Source: Mactra quadrangularis (taxonomy: Eukaryota; Mollusca; Bivalvia; Venerida; Mactridae). Taken from it: a DNA stretch of 64,000 bases. The notes below the pieces were generated by a model. It ran no database searches, had not been told where the DNA came from, and saw only the letters and a list, made by a program, of their open reading frames with translations. Location of the stretch: positions 68,591,872 through 68,655,871 of the forward strand of contig CM046301.1 in the NCBI GenBank assembly GCA_025267735.1. The letters run 5' to 3'. Of the stretch, positions 1-10,681 are shown in pieces (positions within the stretch are counted from its first letter, which is position 1; every line of letters starts with the position of its first letter). The translations under genes and the position numbers were made by a program.

Positions 1-1150
1 AGAAAGAGTGAATATATCCAGTGGACAAAGACCAATTTACATTTATCGAGATTTCCATTTAAGGTATTGATTTTTGAATGTTAGATGTTTTGATGTTGGA
101 CTTTCAGCTAGTTGAATGTTAAGAGGAATTTCATTCCATATAACTGATCCTGAATATGCTAGGGATTTTCTGAAGAATTCAAGTTTAGGTTTTGGGACGT
201 ACAGTTGTTGATTAGAATTTGACCTTTATTTAGAATTGCTGCAAGAGACAAATTTATTATTTAAATAATCTGGAGCATGTTGTTAAGGGATTTGTAAACA
301 AGAATTGTTTTTTTGTAGTCAACACGGTCTGCAAATTTCATCCAATTAAGTTTCTTAAATAATTCCTCAGATAGAGCATCAAATGGCTGGTCCAGGATTA
401 TACGAGCAGCTCTCTTTTGAAATTTTAGAATTGTATTTGGTAATTCCATATTGCATGATCCCCATACAGTACAACAGTAATCAATATGTGGAAGGATGTA
501 GGCATTGAAATAGAGTTTTCTGGTATGTAAATTAAGAAATTGTTTGATTCTAAGAAGGTATAAAAGTCTATTACATTGTTTTAGTGTAGCTTCTACTTGG
601 AGCTTCCAATTTAAGTTTTTGTCAATATGTACTCCAAGTAGTTTTTGCCCAAAAACTTGTTCTAAAGGTTCATTGTTCAATCTTAGGTAAGGTGTTGCCA
701 AATTGTTGTTTGATTTGTCATAATGATTAGAGGCTGAAATAAACATTGATTTTGTCTTTGAAGCATTTGGTACCATTCCATTTATGTCACACCAGGCTTG
801 TACAGAATCTAATTGTGATTGGAGTTTGATACTTACATCATTTTTATTTTTCCCACTTGCTTTTAATGTAGTGTCATCTGCAAACAGTTGTGCATTTTGC
901 ACAAATAAAGGCAGGTCATTAATATAGATAAGGAAAAGTATTGGACCGAGTACTGAACCTTGTGGTGCACCTGCATTAATTTCTAGAGATTCAGACATTT
1001 CACCAGATAAGCATACTTTTTGGTGCCTATGAGTTAAGTAAGAGAGAAACCATTCTATACTTTTTTCCCTCAATTTGTAACATTCTAATTTGTGTAGTAA
1101 GAGTTTATGGTTTATTAAGTCAAATGCCTTAATGTCATCCTTTTTTGTTC
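1..1150 (-). mobile_element. Truncated non-LTR retrotransposon (LINE), copy A
   Basis: The minus strand encodes the C-terminal half of a non-LTR reverse transcriptase. It starts within RT motif A (DDIKAFDLINH, about 1145-1110), continues through GAPQGSVLGPILFLIYIND and the catalytic FADDTTL box (near 880), and ends in the thumb region. Below 260 the frame breaks, but another frame shows the usual LINE tail (LYVPKPKLEFF, then WNEIP). The endonuclease half is missing, so it is 5'-truncated and defective. It lies antisense in what corresponds to intron 1 of the TRPT1 copy and is shared with copy B, so it was inserted before the duplication. The clade (CR1/Jockey-like) is a guess from motif style. 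Confidence 0.85.
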
Positions 1151-1277
1151 ATATATTGGTGCCTTCCAATAATTTCCCTGCATGCCTATTTAAATGTTTT
1201 AGAGAGCTGATCTGATCACTAACAAATAGAAAATGTATGAAAAATTGTACTCTTGAATTCGATTCTTTATCTTTCAG

Positions 1278-1783
1278 CTGGTTCTTACCCCCAGCATGGT
1301 GCCGATGATCATTTTAAACAACCCGCAGAACCTTCATCAAATGGCAGAACTGTGACCTATGGTCCACCTCAACAGTCTGAAAATAATCACAGTCAACTTG
1401 ACAGTCACAGAAGACAAGAGCGTAGAGATGGATCATCATCCCGGGATAGTTCTAGATCTAGATCTAAAGATACAGCACGTCAAACGAGTAGCGAGAGACG
1501 ATCTGGGTCTGAAAGAGATCAGCCGAGTGGGGAGAGACGATCTGGGTCTGAAAGAGATGGGCAAGGTGGCGAGAGAAGGTCTGGGTTTGGGCGAGGAAGG
1601 GGTCGATCTCAAGATCAACAGTTAGATGTTGGTACATGGAATTCCAAACAATCTTCTCATCCCTATGGTGGCCAAAACCAGCAAGCCAAATACCAGTCTT
1701 ATAAAAGCCAACAAAATTATTATAGTAGTTATCATAATCAAGGACAAGGGTCTCAATATCATCGCAATGCAAATGGTCTTAGG
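1278..1783 (+). pseudogene. TRPT1: TRPT1 copy A, exon 2 (Arg/Ser/Gly-rich N-terminal region)
   Basis: This is an open exon between a polypyrimidine-CAG acceptor and a GTAAGA donor, 506 nt, entering in phase 1 and leaving in phase 0, as in copy B at 49834-50330. It encodes a low-complexity hydrophilic segment: SR/ER-rich stretches, SERRSGSERD repeats, a GFGRGRGR element, then a Gln/Tyr-rich end. Such composition is common in RNA-associated proteins; no folded domain is visible. The first exon would lie left of the window. It is marked as pseudogene because the paralog it belongs to has lost its catalytic exons, although this exon itself is intact. Confidence 0.75.
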
Positions 1784-2164
1784 GTAAGATATGTTTGTTG
1801 CTCCTTTTGTATAATAGTGTATATTAATCTAAGCAATTATTAATCCAATTAAGTTGAAAAATTCTGATAATATAGAGTAATCTTTAACTGTGGTACCTTG
1901 TATTTTGGTAATGGAGGCCCACATTGAACAGTGGATTTATCCAAATGTGTAGCCTCATTAAATAATGATAATATCTGTTTTAGTTCAACTATTCAGAAAA
2001 TAGTAGGGCTATCCTCAGTTGTGCATCGGCGTGGGAGATGCCATTGGCCTATCACTTCTTGGTTAAGGTTTTTGGTGCAACATATACCAATATTTCAGTG
2101 GAAACTTATATCAAGAAAACATTGACTTGAACTTTTATACAGTACATGTTTTTATGATAACACC

Positions 2165-2515
2165 ACATTGCACCCGGCTAGCTCAGTTGGTAGGGATCAA
2201 GTCTACTTCTCCAGGGGTCATTGGTTTGATTCCTGGCAGTGCACACTTTTGTAGGGCTTGGTCATTATATAATAATATCTACGGCTATTCTCCCTCCTAC
2301 CAATGATTCTAAATCATGTTAGGCAGTAGTTAGTCACTGACGAAAGTATGTGCCTAGTACTTGGTTAACAACTAAATTCAGAGATTTAGCCTTTCTAGGA
2401 AGTTCCTGGCAGGAACAGTGAATAGGTGGACTGACTCTCGTGATATAACCTATACAATGTGTTGCCACGGAGTTTAGTCAAACAACAACAACACCATATT
2501 GTTTTTCCCCTCAGA
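2165..2515 (+). mobile_element. tRNA-derived SINE in copy A
   Basis: The start resembles a tRNA gene with a pol III A box (TAGCTCAGTTGG) and B box (GGTTTGATTCC), followed by a roughly 250-bp non-tRNA body and an ACAACAACAAC-type tail near 2485-2500. The same element is at the same place in copy B (53914-54240), so it predates the duplication. Body and tail recall the Meta-domain SINEs known from bivalves, but I cannot confirm the family without a search. Confidence 0.75.
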
Positions 2516-2571
2516 ACCGTTACAGCTGTCTATGTGTGTACTATTGTATGTTGTGTTATATTGTATCTTAG

Positions 2572-2670
2572 GTTGATGGCCTGGATCTTAAACCTGTAAC
2601 ATCTACAGACGACTTTCCTCTTGTTATACATGGTACATACTATGAAGCTTGGGAAAAGATAAAAAATACA
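2572..2670 (+). pseudogene. TRPT1: TRPT1 copy A, exon 5
   Basis: This 99-nt exon (33 codons, phase 0 both sides) encodes VDGLDLKPV, then VIHGTYYEAWEKIKNT, the middle of the KptA fold where human TRPT1 has the HGTFW segment. It follows a TATCTTAG acceptor and precedes a GTAAGT donor. In copy A it follows exon 2 directly because exons 3 and 4 are missing; as both junctions are phase 0, joining exon 2 to exon 5 would keep the frame open. Only two residues differ clearly from copy B. Confidence 0.8.
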
Positions 2671-2677
2671 GTAAGTT

Positions 2678-2775
2678 ATTTTCATATAGAATTCACAATT
2701 TAAAGTTTACCTTCATATAAAATTCCAAATTTTAAGTTTAACTTCATATAGAATTTACAATTTTATTTAAATTCT
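2678..2775 (+). repeat. 31-bp minisatellite, unexpanded state (about 3 units)
   Basis: About three degenerate copies of the unit beginning TTCATATAGAATTCACAATT follow the exon 5 donor. The same intron position in copy B has about 19 copies (54419-55020), so this is the short allele of a locus that expanded after duplication. Confidence 0.85.
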
Positions 2776-2971
2776 GTTGGCACCCTTTCACACCTTGATG
2801 AAGTAAAGCAATCGGAGATACATTTCTTGTTCAAGTAAATAAGAAGTGCACCTGGTGTTCCCATGCCTCAAAATGTTCTTATGTCATTGTTATATGATAA
2901 TTGTATTTCTGTATTGTTCTATTTCTCTTATCAATGTATGATTTTGTATGTAAAACTTTTGCGTCATCGGA

Positions 2972-3325
2972 AATCGTGATATCAATGTATCAACGATTCT
3001 TAACAGACGATCCGATATAGATTCATCATTTCGAATATCGATACAATCTAGCATTTTATAATACTATAAACTATGGGACTTTTGATATATTTATGAGTTT
3101 TCGTGTTAAGTATTAAAAACAAGAAAATACAGCTTGTCTAATATTTGAAACAACTTTTAACATCATGCATAACATCAGGAGGCTATTAGCCATAGTGTAT
3201 ATATACACTGAAGTTATAGAGGCTTTTATTACACTCCTTGTCTGACACTATACATAGATATATCACTGATACATGCCTTTCGATATATCAATACACAAGT
3301 TTCTATCAATAACAGCCCTACTGTT
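2972..3325 (+). mobile_element. hAT-type MITE, left end missing (copy A)
   Basis: It is homologous to the complete 359-bp MITE at 55271-55629 in copy B, but starts at CGTCATCGG without the TAGGGC terminus. The right end (ACAGCCCT) is retained and followed by CTGTTCCT-like flank, matching the target duplication seen in copy B. Confidence 0.8.
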
Positions 3326-3540
3326 CCTAGTATCCATCTCTAAGTTCTTACATTTTAAGACTCAACAAAAATTGCAAGTTTATGTAGATATATATATATG
3401 TTTTTTTCAATATTAACAATAAGAATAGTTACGGGATTCTTGGAAAAGGAGACATGCTGAAAGGAAAACATATTAACAATACACACTTTATTTTTAACAT
3501 TTGTTTTCTTGGGTCTTAACTCCTAATCAACATAACATTA

Positions 3541-3632
3541 GTGACATAATTTCGTGACCATATCATTTAGCACTGTAAGGAATAAATCCACTTCAATTCT
3601 GGTGAAATTGTTTGGCATTTCATTTTGAATTC
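3541..3632 (-). pseudogene. Remnant of nested GT61 glycosyltransferase gene
   Basis: The minus strand matches the last ~30 codons and stop of the glycosyltransferase gene at 55861-57411. After about 3632 the match stops, and the sequence jumps to what lies upstream of that gene in copy B (about 57884), so roughly 1.9 kb including about 94% of the ORF is deleted. An apparent 76-codon minus ORF here is just this remnant read into unrelated DNA. Confidence 0.8.
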
Positions 3633-3704
3633 CTTTTTGAAGTCAGGTGACCTGTGTAGGGCTATGATGGCCCTTTTGTTAATAAGATGGAATTCTTTAT
3701 ATAC

Positions 3705-6109
3705 CAGGCCCGGATTTACCGGGGGGCACAGGGGGCACGTGCCCCACCCCCCCACCTGGCCCCACAGATATTGACTCTCATACAAAGAAAAGGACACAAA
3801 ATCGGCACCATCAAAGCAATATCAACACGACTTTTAGATTAATCTTAATTTGCAATCATCCATCCAAGCTATTAAAAAAGATAATGATCTAAATTGATAC
3901 ATTCAAGCATCTCAGGGTACCCAGATCGGGCCTTATCAAACGTTCAAATCATTGATCGTGCAAGTTTATGGTCCCTCTATACAGACACATAGATACCAAT
4001 TGTTTATTGTCTATATTACTAGGGGTGTAACGGTTAACCGATATACCAGTTAATATTGCAATACGAATTCTGACGGTTTTTAACCGGTTCGTTTTTCTCT
4101 GAACCGGTTTTTGTAGTTATGTTTCATTCTGATTTTTATATCAGAATCTGAAATTTGAATGTTAGAATGTGTTGAAAACTTGAATAATTGTTCGTAAAGT
4201 GAGAGAATAATTATCTTTGAAAGTCCATTCAAAACTTTTTTCTAAGTTATTCAAACATTTATTCATACATGTTGATCATTTGAAAATACAAATATCTATG
4301 TGTAATGTTGGTCAAATTAATTTGATACACGTGCATTAGTTCATGCTTTGCATTAATGCGCGAAGAATAATATGTATTGCAATATATTGCAATATATTGC
4401 AATACGGGTTTTGTATATTGCAATATATTGCAATACTGTTTTTACCGTATTGTTACACCCCTATATATTTCACATACCTCAACAGTATATTTAAGACTGT
4501 CACCAGTGAAATTACCATGGTAACTAGCTTACGAGGCCTAAATTTGGTAACTGTGCGCTCTCTTATCTTATTTACTAGTGGATTTCATCATCGTTTTTAT
4601 AGCAAGTTAGACAGAGAAAAGACGAGGACAGCTAATCAAGTGCATTTTATACGTCACTACTATGACACTCGAACTTAGTCAACTTCGAAAACATGCACGA
4701 TCGTCTGATGATTTTTTATGGTATTAAAATTCCGAATAACTTTTAAAAAGTGACCGAGCCTAAGCATAAATTAAGTATTTATGGAGGACTTCGGCGTTTT
4801 TCATATCAAGCAATAGACTGAGAAAAGCCGAGTATAGTCGAATGAATGTTTGTCATTAAAATGAGTTAATTCAAAGTTAGTTAAAATCAGAAAATAGCAA
4901 GCGTTTTATGTTGTTGTTGTTTTTTTTAATGTAGGTAAATGCATTAAACTTTCAAGTAACTTTTCAAGAGTGACATACCCTTCAACAAGTTTTCTAAAGA
5001 AAAAGAAAGACAAACATTAATCAGTGGTTAAACATTTTTTTCATCCAATCATACATTAATAGACTTGAGTTTCGTTAATTTTTAAATCGTTGCTTTTATT
5101 ATGTATCATTTTACGTTTTGAAATACTTGTATTCCTAATGATTTTTTTTCCAAAATATTCGAAAAATGTGATTCTTCAAAGGATTTTCACGTTTTGGATC
5201 GTCCCAACAACCATTCTTGTACATCCACTGAAACGTCCGAAAACTCACAACAACGCTGAATTTCAACACAATAAACTAAGCCTCTTATTTAAAAAAAAAC
5301 GTGTCATAGACCGGCTTTTTTGGATGTTAAATCAGAGAATTTTCTCATTGCATTCGGTGATTTTATACAAGTTACCGAGTGTATTTTTTATTAATTCTCG
5401 GCATTTACATGATGAAGTTGCTGATTTTTTTGTAAATCAGGATTTTATCCATTCTCGTTCATTAAAAACTTGTTGTTGTTGTTGTTGTATGTGTGTCAAA
5501 ACTTCGGGGTACAAGAATGGGATTTAATAAGCCAACAAATTAAATCTAAACGAACAAAACCGGCACATGCATGAAGGATACCTCAATTATAGCGCTCAAT
5601 ATTTCCTAGGTAGTGCCAAAAAGTGCTTAAAATGTAATGATAATTTACCAAATTTTAGCTTCATTTTATCCTTTTAAAGTGTGTTCAAAAGTGCTCAGAT
5701 TTACACCATTGACATGCAAATATTCAAAAAATTTCCACATCTTCGGGAGGGGATACCCCTCCCATACCCACCCCAACCGTACTCCCCAAAAACGACTCCA
5801 CTGTATCAGGCCCTGTGATCTAACTCACATGAATGCATTTTCTTTATTTATGAATATTTATAAAAAGCTTATCAATCACATGAATCTGAATTGAACACGC
5901 ATTGCATCACTTTTCTACAGAAAAATGATAATTAACCTAGTTTAAGCTTCATTCAATTTGTTTAAAAGCGCATTTTAAAGTGCTCAGATTTGCACCTTTG
6001 ACATGTGAAAAACTTAAAAATTTCTATACCGTCGGGAGTGGGTAACCCTCCCGAGCCCACCCCCTGTGCACCCCCCCCCCCACTAACGACCCTTCTGGAT
6101 CCGGCCATG
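3705..6109. mobile_element. Copy-A-specific composite transposon insertion
   Basis: Copy B reads straight through this site (near 57957), so about 2.4 kb is an insertion. The left end begins CAGGCCCGGATTTACC; the right end reads GGATCCGGCCATG, giving imperfect CAxGGCCGGAT-type termini as in hAT-like elements, with a TATAC repeat at both borders. A ~200-bp right-terminal segment occurs twice (about 5650-5810 and 5940-6105), both with GC-rich GGGAG/CCCTCCC stretches. No transposase frame is present. A separate MITE sits inside (4020-4463). The remainder (3810-4010, 4470-5640) shows nothing recognisable. Confidence 0.6.
4020..4463. mobile_element. hAT-type MITE with 8-bp target duplication
   Basis: A 444-bp element starts TAGGGGTGTAACGGTTAACC and ends ACCGTATTGTTACACCCCTA. 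It is flanked by TATATTAC (4012-4019) and TATATTTC (4464-4471), an 8-bp target duplication with one mismatch. The interior has TTGCAATATA repeats near the right end and no coding capacity. The termini and 8-bp duplication are those of hAT elements. Confidence 0.85.
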
Positions 6110-6397
6110 TATACATATGTTCATGTATAAATCAAGATAAGCTTGACTTTTGAATATCATAGTTGAGGGATTTAGGTTTATAATGGGAGTGTAATGAGGT
6201 GGTTATTAATATAATTGTACATAATATAAGGGAGATAACTCATTTTTGTATTAATACAAATACTAGTTACCTCTCTTTTATAGAAAATAGAAACCTATAG
6301 TTATTTATATTAAGAAACCCTGTTACAATATTAATATTCATGTGTTTTTTCAGAAATATAATAACTTATTAGCTACTGTTTACCATGCTACATTTGT

Positions 6398-6737
6398 TAG
6401 GGCTATCATTGATAGTAAATTTTTTATCGAAAAGGCAAGTATCAGTGATATATCCATATATCGAGTCAGACAAGGAGTGTAATAGAAGCCACTAGAACTC
6501 TAGTATATATATATATTCTATATAATGCTCTCATGATGTTATGCATGATGTTAAAAGTTGTTTTCTTGTTTTTGATCCTTAAGTGGAAACATGAAAACTC
6601 AGAAATATGCAAAAGTCCTATAGTTATAGCTTTATTAAATACTAGACTGTATCGATATTCCAAATTGTGATTCGATATCAGATCGTCTGTCAAGAATCGG
6701 TGATACATTGATATTGCGATTTTGGATGAAGGCCCTA
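6398..6737. mobile_element. hAT-type MITE (second orientation), copy A
   Basis: It runs from TAGGGCTATC to AAGGCCCTA, flanked by ACATTTGT on the left and ATATTTTT on the right, consistent with a decayed 8-bp duplication. It belongs to the family at 2972-3325 but in reverse orientation, and is orthologous to the copy at 58233-58691. Confidence 0.8.
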
Positions 6738-6823
6738 ATATTTTTACTTGACCTTAAATAAATCTTCTTACAAGAATGTTGTTATAAAAGCACATATGAA
6801 CTATTAACTAACTCTATATTCAG

Positions 6824-6953
6824 GGTTTAAAACGTATGAACAAAAATCATATTCATTTTGCTGCTGGAGAGCCTGGACAGAATGGAGTGATTAGTGGTAT
6901 GAGATCTTCTTGTGAGGTTATCATCTATCTAGATCTAGATAAAGCATTGAAAG
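6824..6953 (+). pseudogene. TRPT1: TRPT1 copy A, exon 6 (GMRS exon)
   Basis: A 130-nt exon with a TATATTCAG acceptor and GTTTGT donor. It encodes GLKRMNKNHIHFAAGEPG, then GVISGMRSSCEVIIYLD. The GMRS arginine corresponds to yeast Tpt1 Arg138, one of the four essential residues, and is the only one of the four left in copy A. MNKNH replaces MTRNH of copy B. Phase 0 in, phase 1 out, as in copy B. Confidence 0.8.
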
Positions 6954-7762
6954 GTTTGTATTGTTTTATGTTTTCTTTGTTGGTATTATCCAGTATTGAT
7001 GATAGATTAGATTTGGAACTCAAGATGAAAGGCTTTGTGAATAATAGATGCAAAGTAATCAGTTATTTTGGACTTTTGACTACCAAATTTCTGTTGAAAA
7101 GAATCGACAGAAATTATACTTAGGCAAGGTATAACAAAGACTGCTTTAACGATATTGTTATTGGACTGTTATTTTTAAAACACAAATTTGCTGACTGATA
7201 GAATAATTTCTTTATCCAACATTTCAAATCCAGCTTTACAGTTGAGAGGTTTATCTTGTTGATCATTTTGCATGGATTGAATTTATGAAGCAACTTTATG
7301 TTGCAAGATGAAAACTTTTAATGAAAATGAGTCATTATCTGCGAAACAGTGTAATATCTGTAAATACAATACAGTGTAATTGGTTTATACAAAATAATAG
7401 TTAATATGATTTTAATCCTGCATGATGGTGTAAACATTAGAAATACAATGTACAGATTGATTCCAGTTCTTGAGATTATTTCTTTGGTCATGGACATAGT
7501 TTTGTATGGAGGGAATTTTTCCTTAATCCATGTATTGTAATAGAGCATCAGCTTTTTGTCAAAGTTCAAAAAATATACCAAATATTATGAAGTAACGATA
7601 AGATTATATGTATATATTTATATCAATGATTATAGTTTCAACATCTTATGTTATAGTATGTACATGTATATAAAACTATTTGGTTTGTATGTATATTATG
7701 TAATGTGTCAGGGGCCGGTGGCCTATATCCTAATAAACTTATTTGTATTTATATATTTTTAG

Positions 7763-7870
7763 ATGGTTTAAAGTTTTTCCAATCGGCCAACAATGTGATA
7801 CTATGTGAAGGTGATAAAGACGGTTATATATATCCTTGTTACTTTTTGGGAGTGTTAGACAGAATAAATG
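7763..7870 (+). pseudogene. TRPT1: TRPT1 copy A, exon 7
   Basis: A 108-nt exon encoding (D)GLKFFQSANNVIL, then CEGDKDGYIYPCYFLGVLDRIN, the C-terminal end of the KptA domain (compare the FFRSANGVIL segment of human TRPT1). ATTTTTAG acceptor and GTAAGT donor, phases 1/1, identical to copy B. The serine in CYFSG of copy B is leucine here. Confidence 0.8.
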
Positions 7871-8232
7871 GTAAGTTAACACCATTTTTATATTCAGTGT
7901 TTGTCACTAACAGTGTCCCAGGGTTCCGAGGTCCCAAAAGCTTGGGAGAAATCCCAGGGATTCTCAGCTAGAGATTTTGTCTCCATCCCTGAAAATTGTC
8001 ATGAATTGTTAAATCTATTAGTGACAAAATTTGTATGCAAATATCTTATGTTGTTTTTTAGGAATCCTTTATGTTGAGGAATCCCTTAGTAACACCCTTG
8101 GGTATCCTTTGTGATCCCTGGTAAAATCAGTTAATGTCAAATCCTGCTTATAGTAATAACAAATGAGTATTATACAATATTAGTATTGAAGTAGCTGGTT
8201 ATACTCCAATTTTATAGTAATTATGATTTGAT

Positions 8233-8570
8233 ACAATCTGATTAAAACCCGATCTAAAATTTTCCGCTCGCCTACTGGCTAATTTAGATCTGGTCTTTTT
8301 CAAACAAGGGTCACGTTCAGGTGACCATATGAATGACGAAATTGTTATGATACGTAACTTGTTTACATCCCCTATGTCATGCAATTAGAAATGAGCCGTC
8401 CAATCGCAGGCTGTGAATAATACCGCTGTTGAATTAGCTTGCAAACCTTGGTCTAATCAAAATGTTATTTATAGTGTTTCATCTAGATCAAAGCTACGCA
8501 TTGATTAGTCGACATGAAGGTCAGCTCGACGTGACCCTCTATTGAGATAGTAGAGATAGTAGAGATCCAT
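8233..8570. mobile_element. Copy-A-specific intron insertion of unknown class
   Basis: Copies A and B align on both sides (GTAATTATGATTT on the left, TGGCTTTGC on the right) but the intervening DNA is unrelated. The copy A segment is less AT-rich and contains GGTCACGTTCAGGTGACC, a near-palindrome. Which copy carries the ancestral sequence is unclear; no termini or target duplication were recognised. Confidence 0.35.
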
Positions 8571-8689
8571 TTACCTATGGCTTTGCAACTCTTAAAAAAA
8601 TGCTTTTAGCTCACTCAGTGAAACAAAAAGGTATCTCACACCTAACTTAGCAAGTATCTACTTTTCTTTACTTAGTAACTCAGGTTCAT

Positions 8690-8921
8690 AGCCCAGTTGT
8701 TAGCACGCCCTAGCTCGTTCTGATAGGGTAATGGTTTGAATCTAACCTAGGGAGGTTATACCCTTCCGTTAAAATTTGACATTAATGTCAATTTTCCTCC
8801 ATTGATAAGATATATGGAGAAGTTTTTGGCCTTGTGGAAGGGCTGGTGAGTACTGGTTATAGACAAGGGTCCGGGAAAGCTAAGTATTTGCGCTGGATGG
8901 TGTAAAATAACTTATAAAATT
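8690..8921 (+). mobile_element. tRNA-derived SINE (second family), copy A
   Basis: Pol III promoter-like boxes are visible: CATAGCCCAGTTGTTAGCAC resembles an A box and AATGGTTTGAATCT a B box. A body of about 150 bp ends near CTGGATGGTGTAAAATAAC. The orthologous copy at 60808-61040 shows it predates the duplication. Confidence 0.6.
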
Positions 8922-8982
8922 GTGTTGACACATGAGAAAATCTTGTATAAATAAATATTTAACTTAATGAGGAACTTTTCAG

Positions 8983-10430
8983 GAAGTAGACTAGACTTTG
9001 ATCATACAATCTGCAGTGTACCTGGTAAACAGGATAAACCAGGGAAATCTAATGAACAAAGTCCTAAGAAAAACAAGAAAAATAGGAAGAAAAATAAAAA
9101 TAAAGAAGATGAGGATCTAGAAGCTGATGGTGCTACATCCAGAAATGGTTCAACTAAAAGAAATCAAGTTGATGATGATGTTGATATTGTTAGAGGTAGC
9201 ATGGAAGATATGGATATGAATACTGATGAGACAAAGGATAACTGGGACGAGGAGGAGGTTGGGAATACAGGTAATGCTACATGTACAACTAACACAGGTA
9301 ATGCTCCATGTAAAACTAACACAGGTAATACTTCTTGTACAACTAACACAGGTAATACTGCATGTAAAACTAACACAGGTAATGCTACATGTACAACTAA
9401 CACAGGTAATACTGCATGTACATCTAACACAGGTAATGCTACATGTACATCTAACACAGGTAATACTGCATGTACAACTAACACAGGTAATGCTACATGT
9501 ACAACTAACACAGGTAATACTGCATGTACAACTAACACAGGTAATACTGCATGTACAACTAACACAGGTAATACTGTATGTACAACTAACACAGGTAATA
9601 CTGCATGTACAACTAACACAGGTAATACTGCTTGTACAACTAACACAGGTAATACTGCATGTACAACTAACACAGGTAATACTGCATGTTCAACTAACAC
9701 AGGTAATACTGCTTGTACAACTAACACAGGTAATACTGCTTGTACAACTAACACAGGTAATACTGCTTGTACAACTAACACAGGTAATACTGCTTGTACA
9801 ACTAACACAGGTAATACTGCATGTACAACTAACACAGGTAATACTGCTTGTACAACTAACACAGGTAATACTGCATGTAAAACTAACACAGGTAATACTG
9901 CATGTACATCTAACACAGGTAATACTGCATGTACATCTAACACAGGTAATACTGCATGTACAACTAACACAGGTAATACTGCATGTACATCTAACACAGG
10001 TAATACTGCATGTACAACTAACACAGGTAATACTGCATGTACAACTAACACAGGTAATACTGCATGTACATCTAACACAGGTAATACTGCATGTATAACT
10101 AACACAGGTAATACTACATGTACATCTAACACAGGTAATACTGTATATACAACTAACACAGGTAATACTGCATGTACATCTAACACAGGTAATACTGTAT
10201 GTACAACTAACACAGGTAATACTGCAAGTACATCTAACACAGGTAATACTGCATGTACAACTAACACAGGTAATACAGCATGTACATCTAACACAGGTAA
10301 TACTGCATGTACATCTAACACAGGTAATACTGCATGTACATCTAACACAGGTAATACTGCATGTACATCTAACACAAAGCTAAAGACTCCATTTCTACAA
10401 TATAAAAAATTCGAATATTTGGTTATATAA
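8983..10430 (+). pseudogene. TRPT1: TRPT1 copy A, exon 8 with 41 x 9-residue repeat
   Basis: After a TTTTCAG acceptor the frame reads SRLDFDHTICSVPG, a Lys/Asn basic patch, an acidic stretch (NWDEEEV), then 41 repeats of GNTACTTNT or close variants, and ends KKFEYLVI-stop. Copy B has a single GNTACTTN unit followed by a splice donor, so here a 27-bp unit multiplied and the donor was lost. The reading frame stays open through the whole array, which may mean selection or just youth. Copy A also lacks about 50 codons present in copy B exon 8 (the EEPTSKPDVEMPDATD region). Sequence after the last repeat belongs to the adjoining hAT region. Confidence 0.7.
9270..10376 (+). repeat. 27-bp coding minisatellite, 41 units
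   Basis: The span is 1,107 bp, exactly 41 x 27. The consensus begins GGTAATACTGCATGTACAAC; variants are mostly single substitutions (GCT/ACT, TGCA/TGCT, ACAACT/ACATCT). Because 27 is divisible by three, all frames without a stop in the unit stay open, which produces long but meaningless minus-strand and other-frame ORFs. Confidence 0.98.
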
Positions 10431-10479
10431 TGACAGCTATCTATCCACTTCACCGACTCGCTCGACGAAGCAAGTGAAT

Positions 10480-10681
10480 ATGGCAGACGATCTGCCTTAT
10501 AGGAATGCACCAGCAAAATATAAGTGCAAAGTTTGGATCTACTTTGGCTTTGCTAAAAATAATGACAAGACGGTCATATGTAAGCATTGTAAGGCGGAAT
10601 TGAAGTACGTTCGTGGAACTACCAATATGTCTACTCATTTTAGCAGACACCATAAAATCTTAGAGATTGGTTCCAAATCAG
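10480..10681 (+). pseudogene. Orphan BED-finger exon of hAT transposase (block 1)
   Basis: ATG then MADDLPYRNAPAKYKCKVWI, with a BED-type zinc finger: CKHC followed by THFSRHH (C-x2-C...H-x4-H spacing). The exon ends at a GTATGC donor in phase 1. It is a duplicate of 15915-16116 and has no transposase exon of its own before block 2; splicing to 20563 would have to skip block 2. It differs at SKVWIHF (here CKVWIYF). Confidence 0.75.

Noticed and set aside
1359..1772. Other-frame ORFs over the RS-rich exon (and at 49915-50319)
   Set aside because: Shadows of the exon 2 reading frame; composition is the frame-shifted version of Arg/Ser codons.
2169..2245. Possible tRNA genes (also near 8700, 23270, 40800, 45000, 53920, 60820)
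   Set aside because: A and B boxes are present but arms do not pair as a cloverleaf and each is joined to a repeated body; treated as SINEs.
4343..5527. 111- and 145-codon + frames in the copy A insertion
   Set aside because: They overlap MITE termini and AT-rich DNA, with no homology to copy B and no domain features.
9164..10516. 450-codon minus-strand frame of VLPVLVVHA-type repeats, and a 290-codon second + frame
   Set aside because: Both exist only because a 27-bp unit keeps every stop-free frame open; the real exon frame is the one continuous with TRPT1 exon 8.
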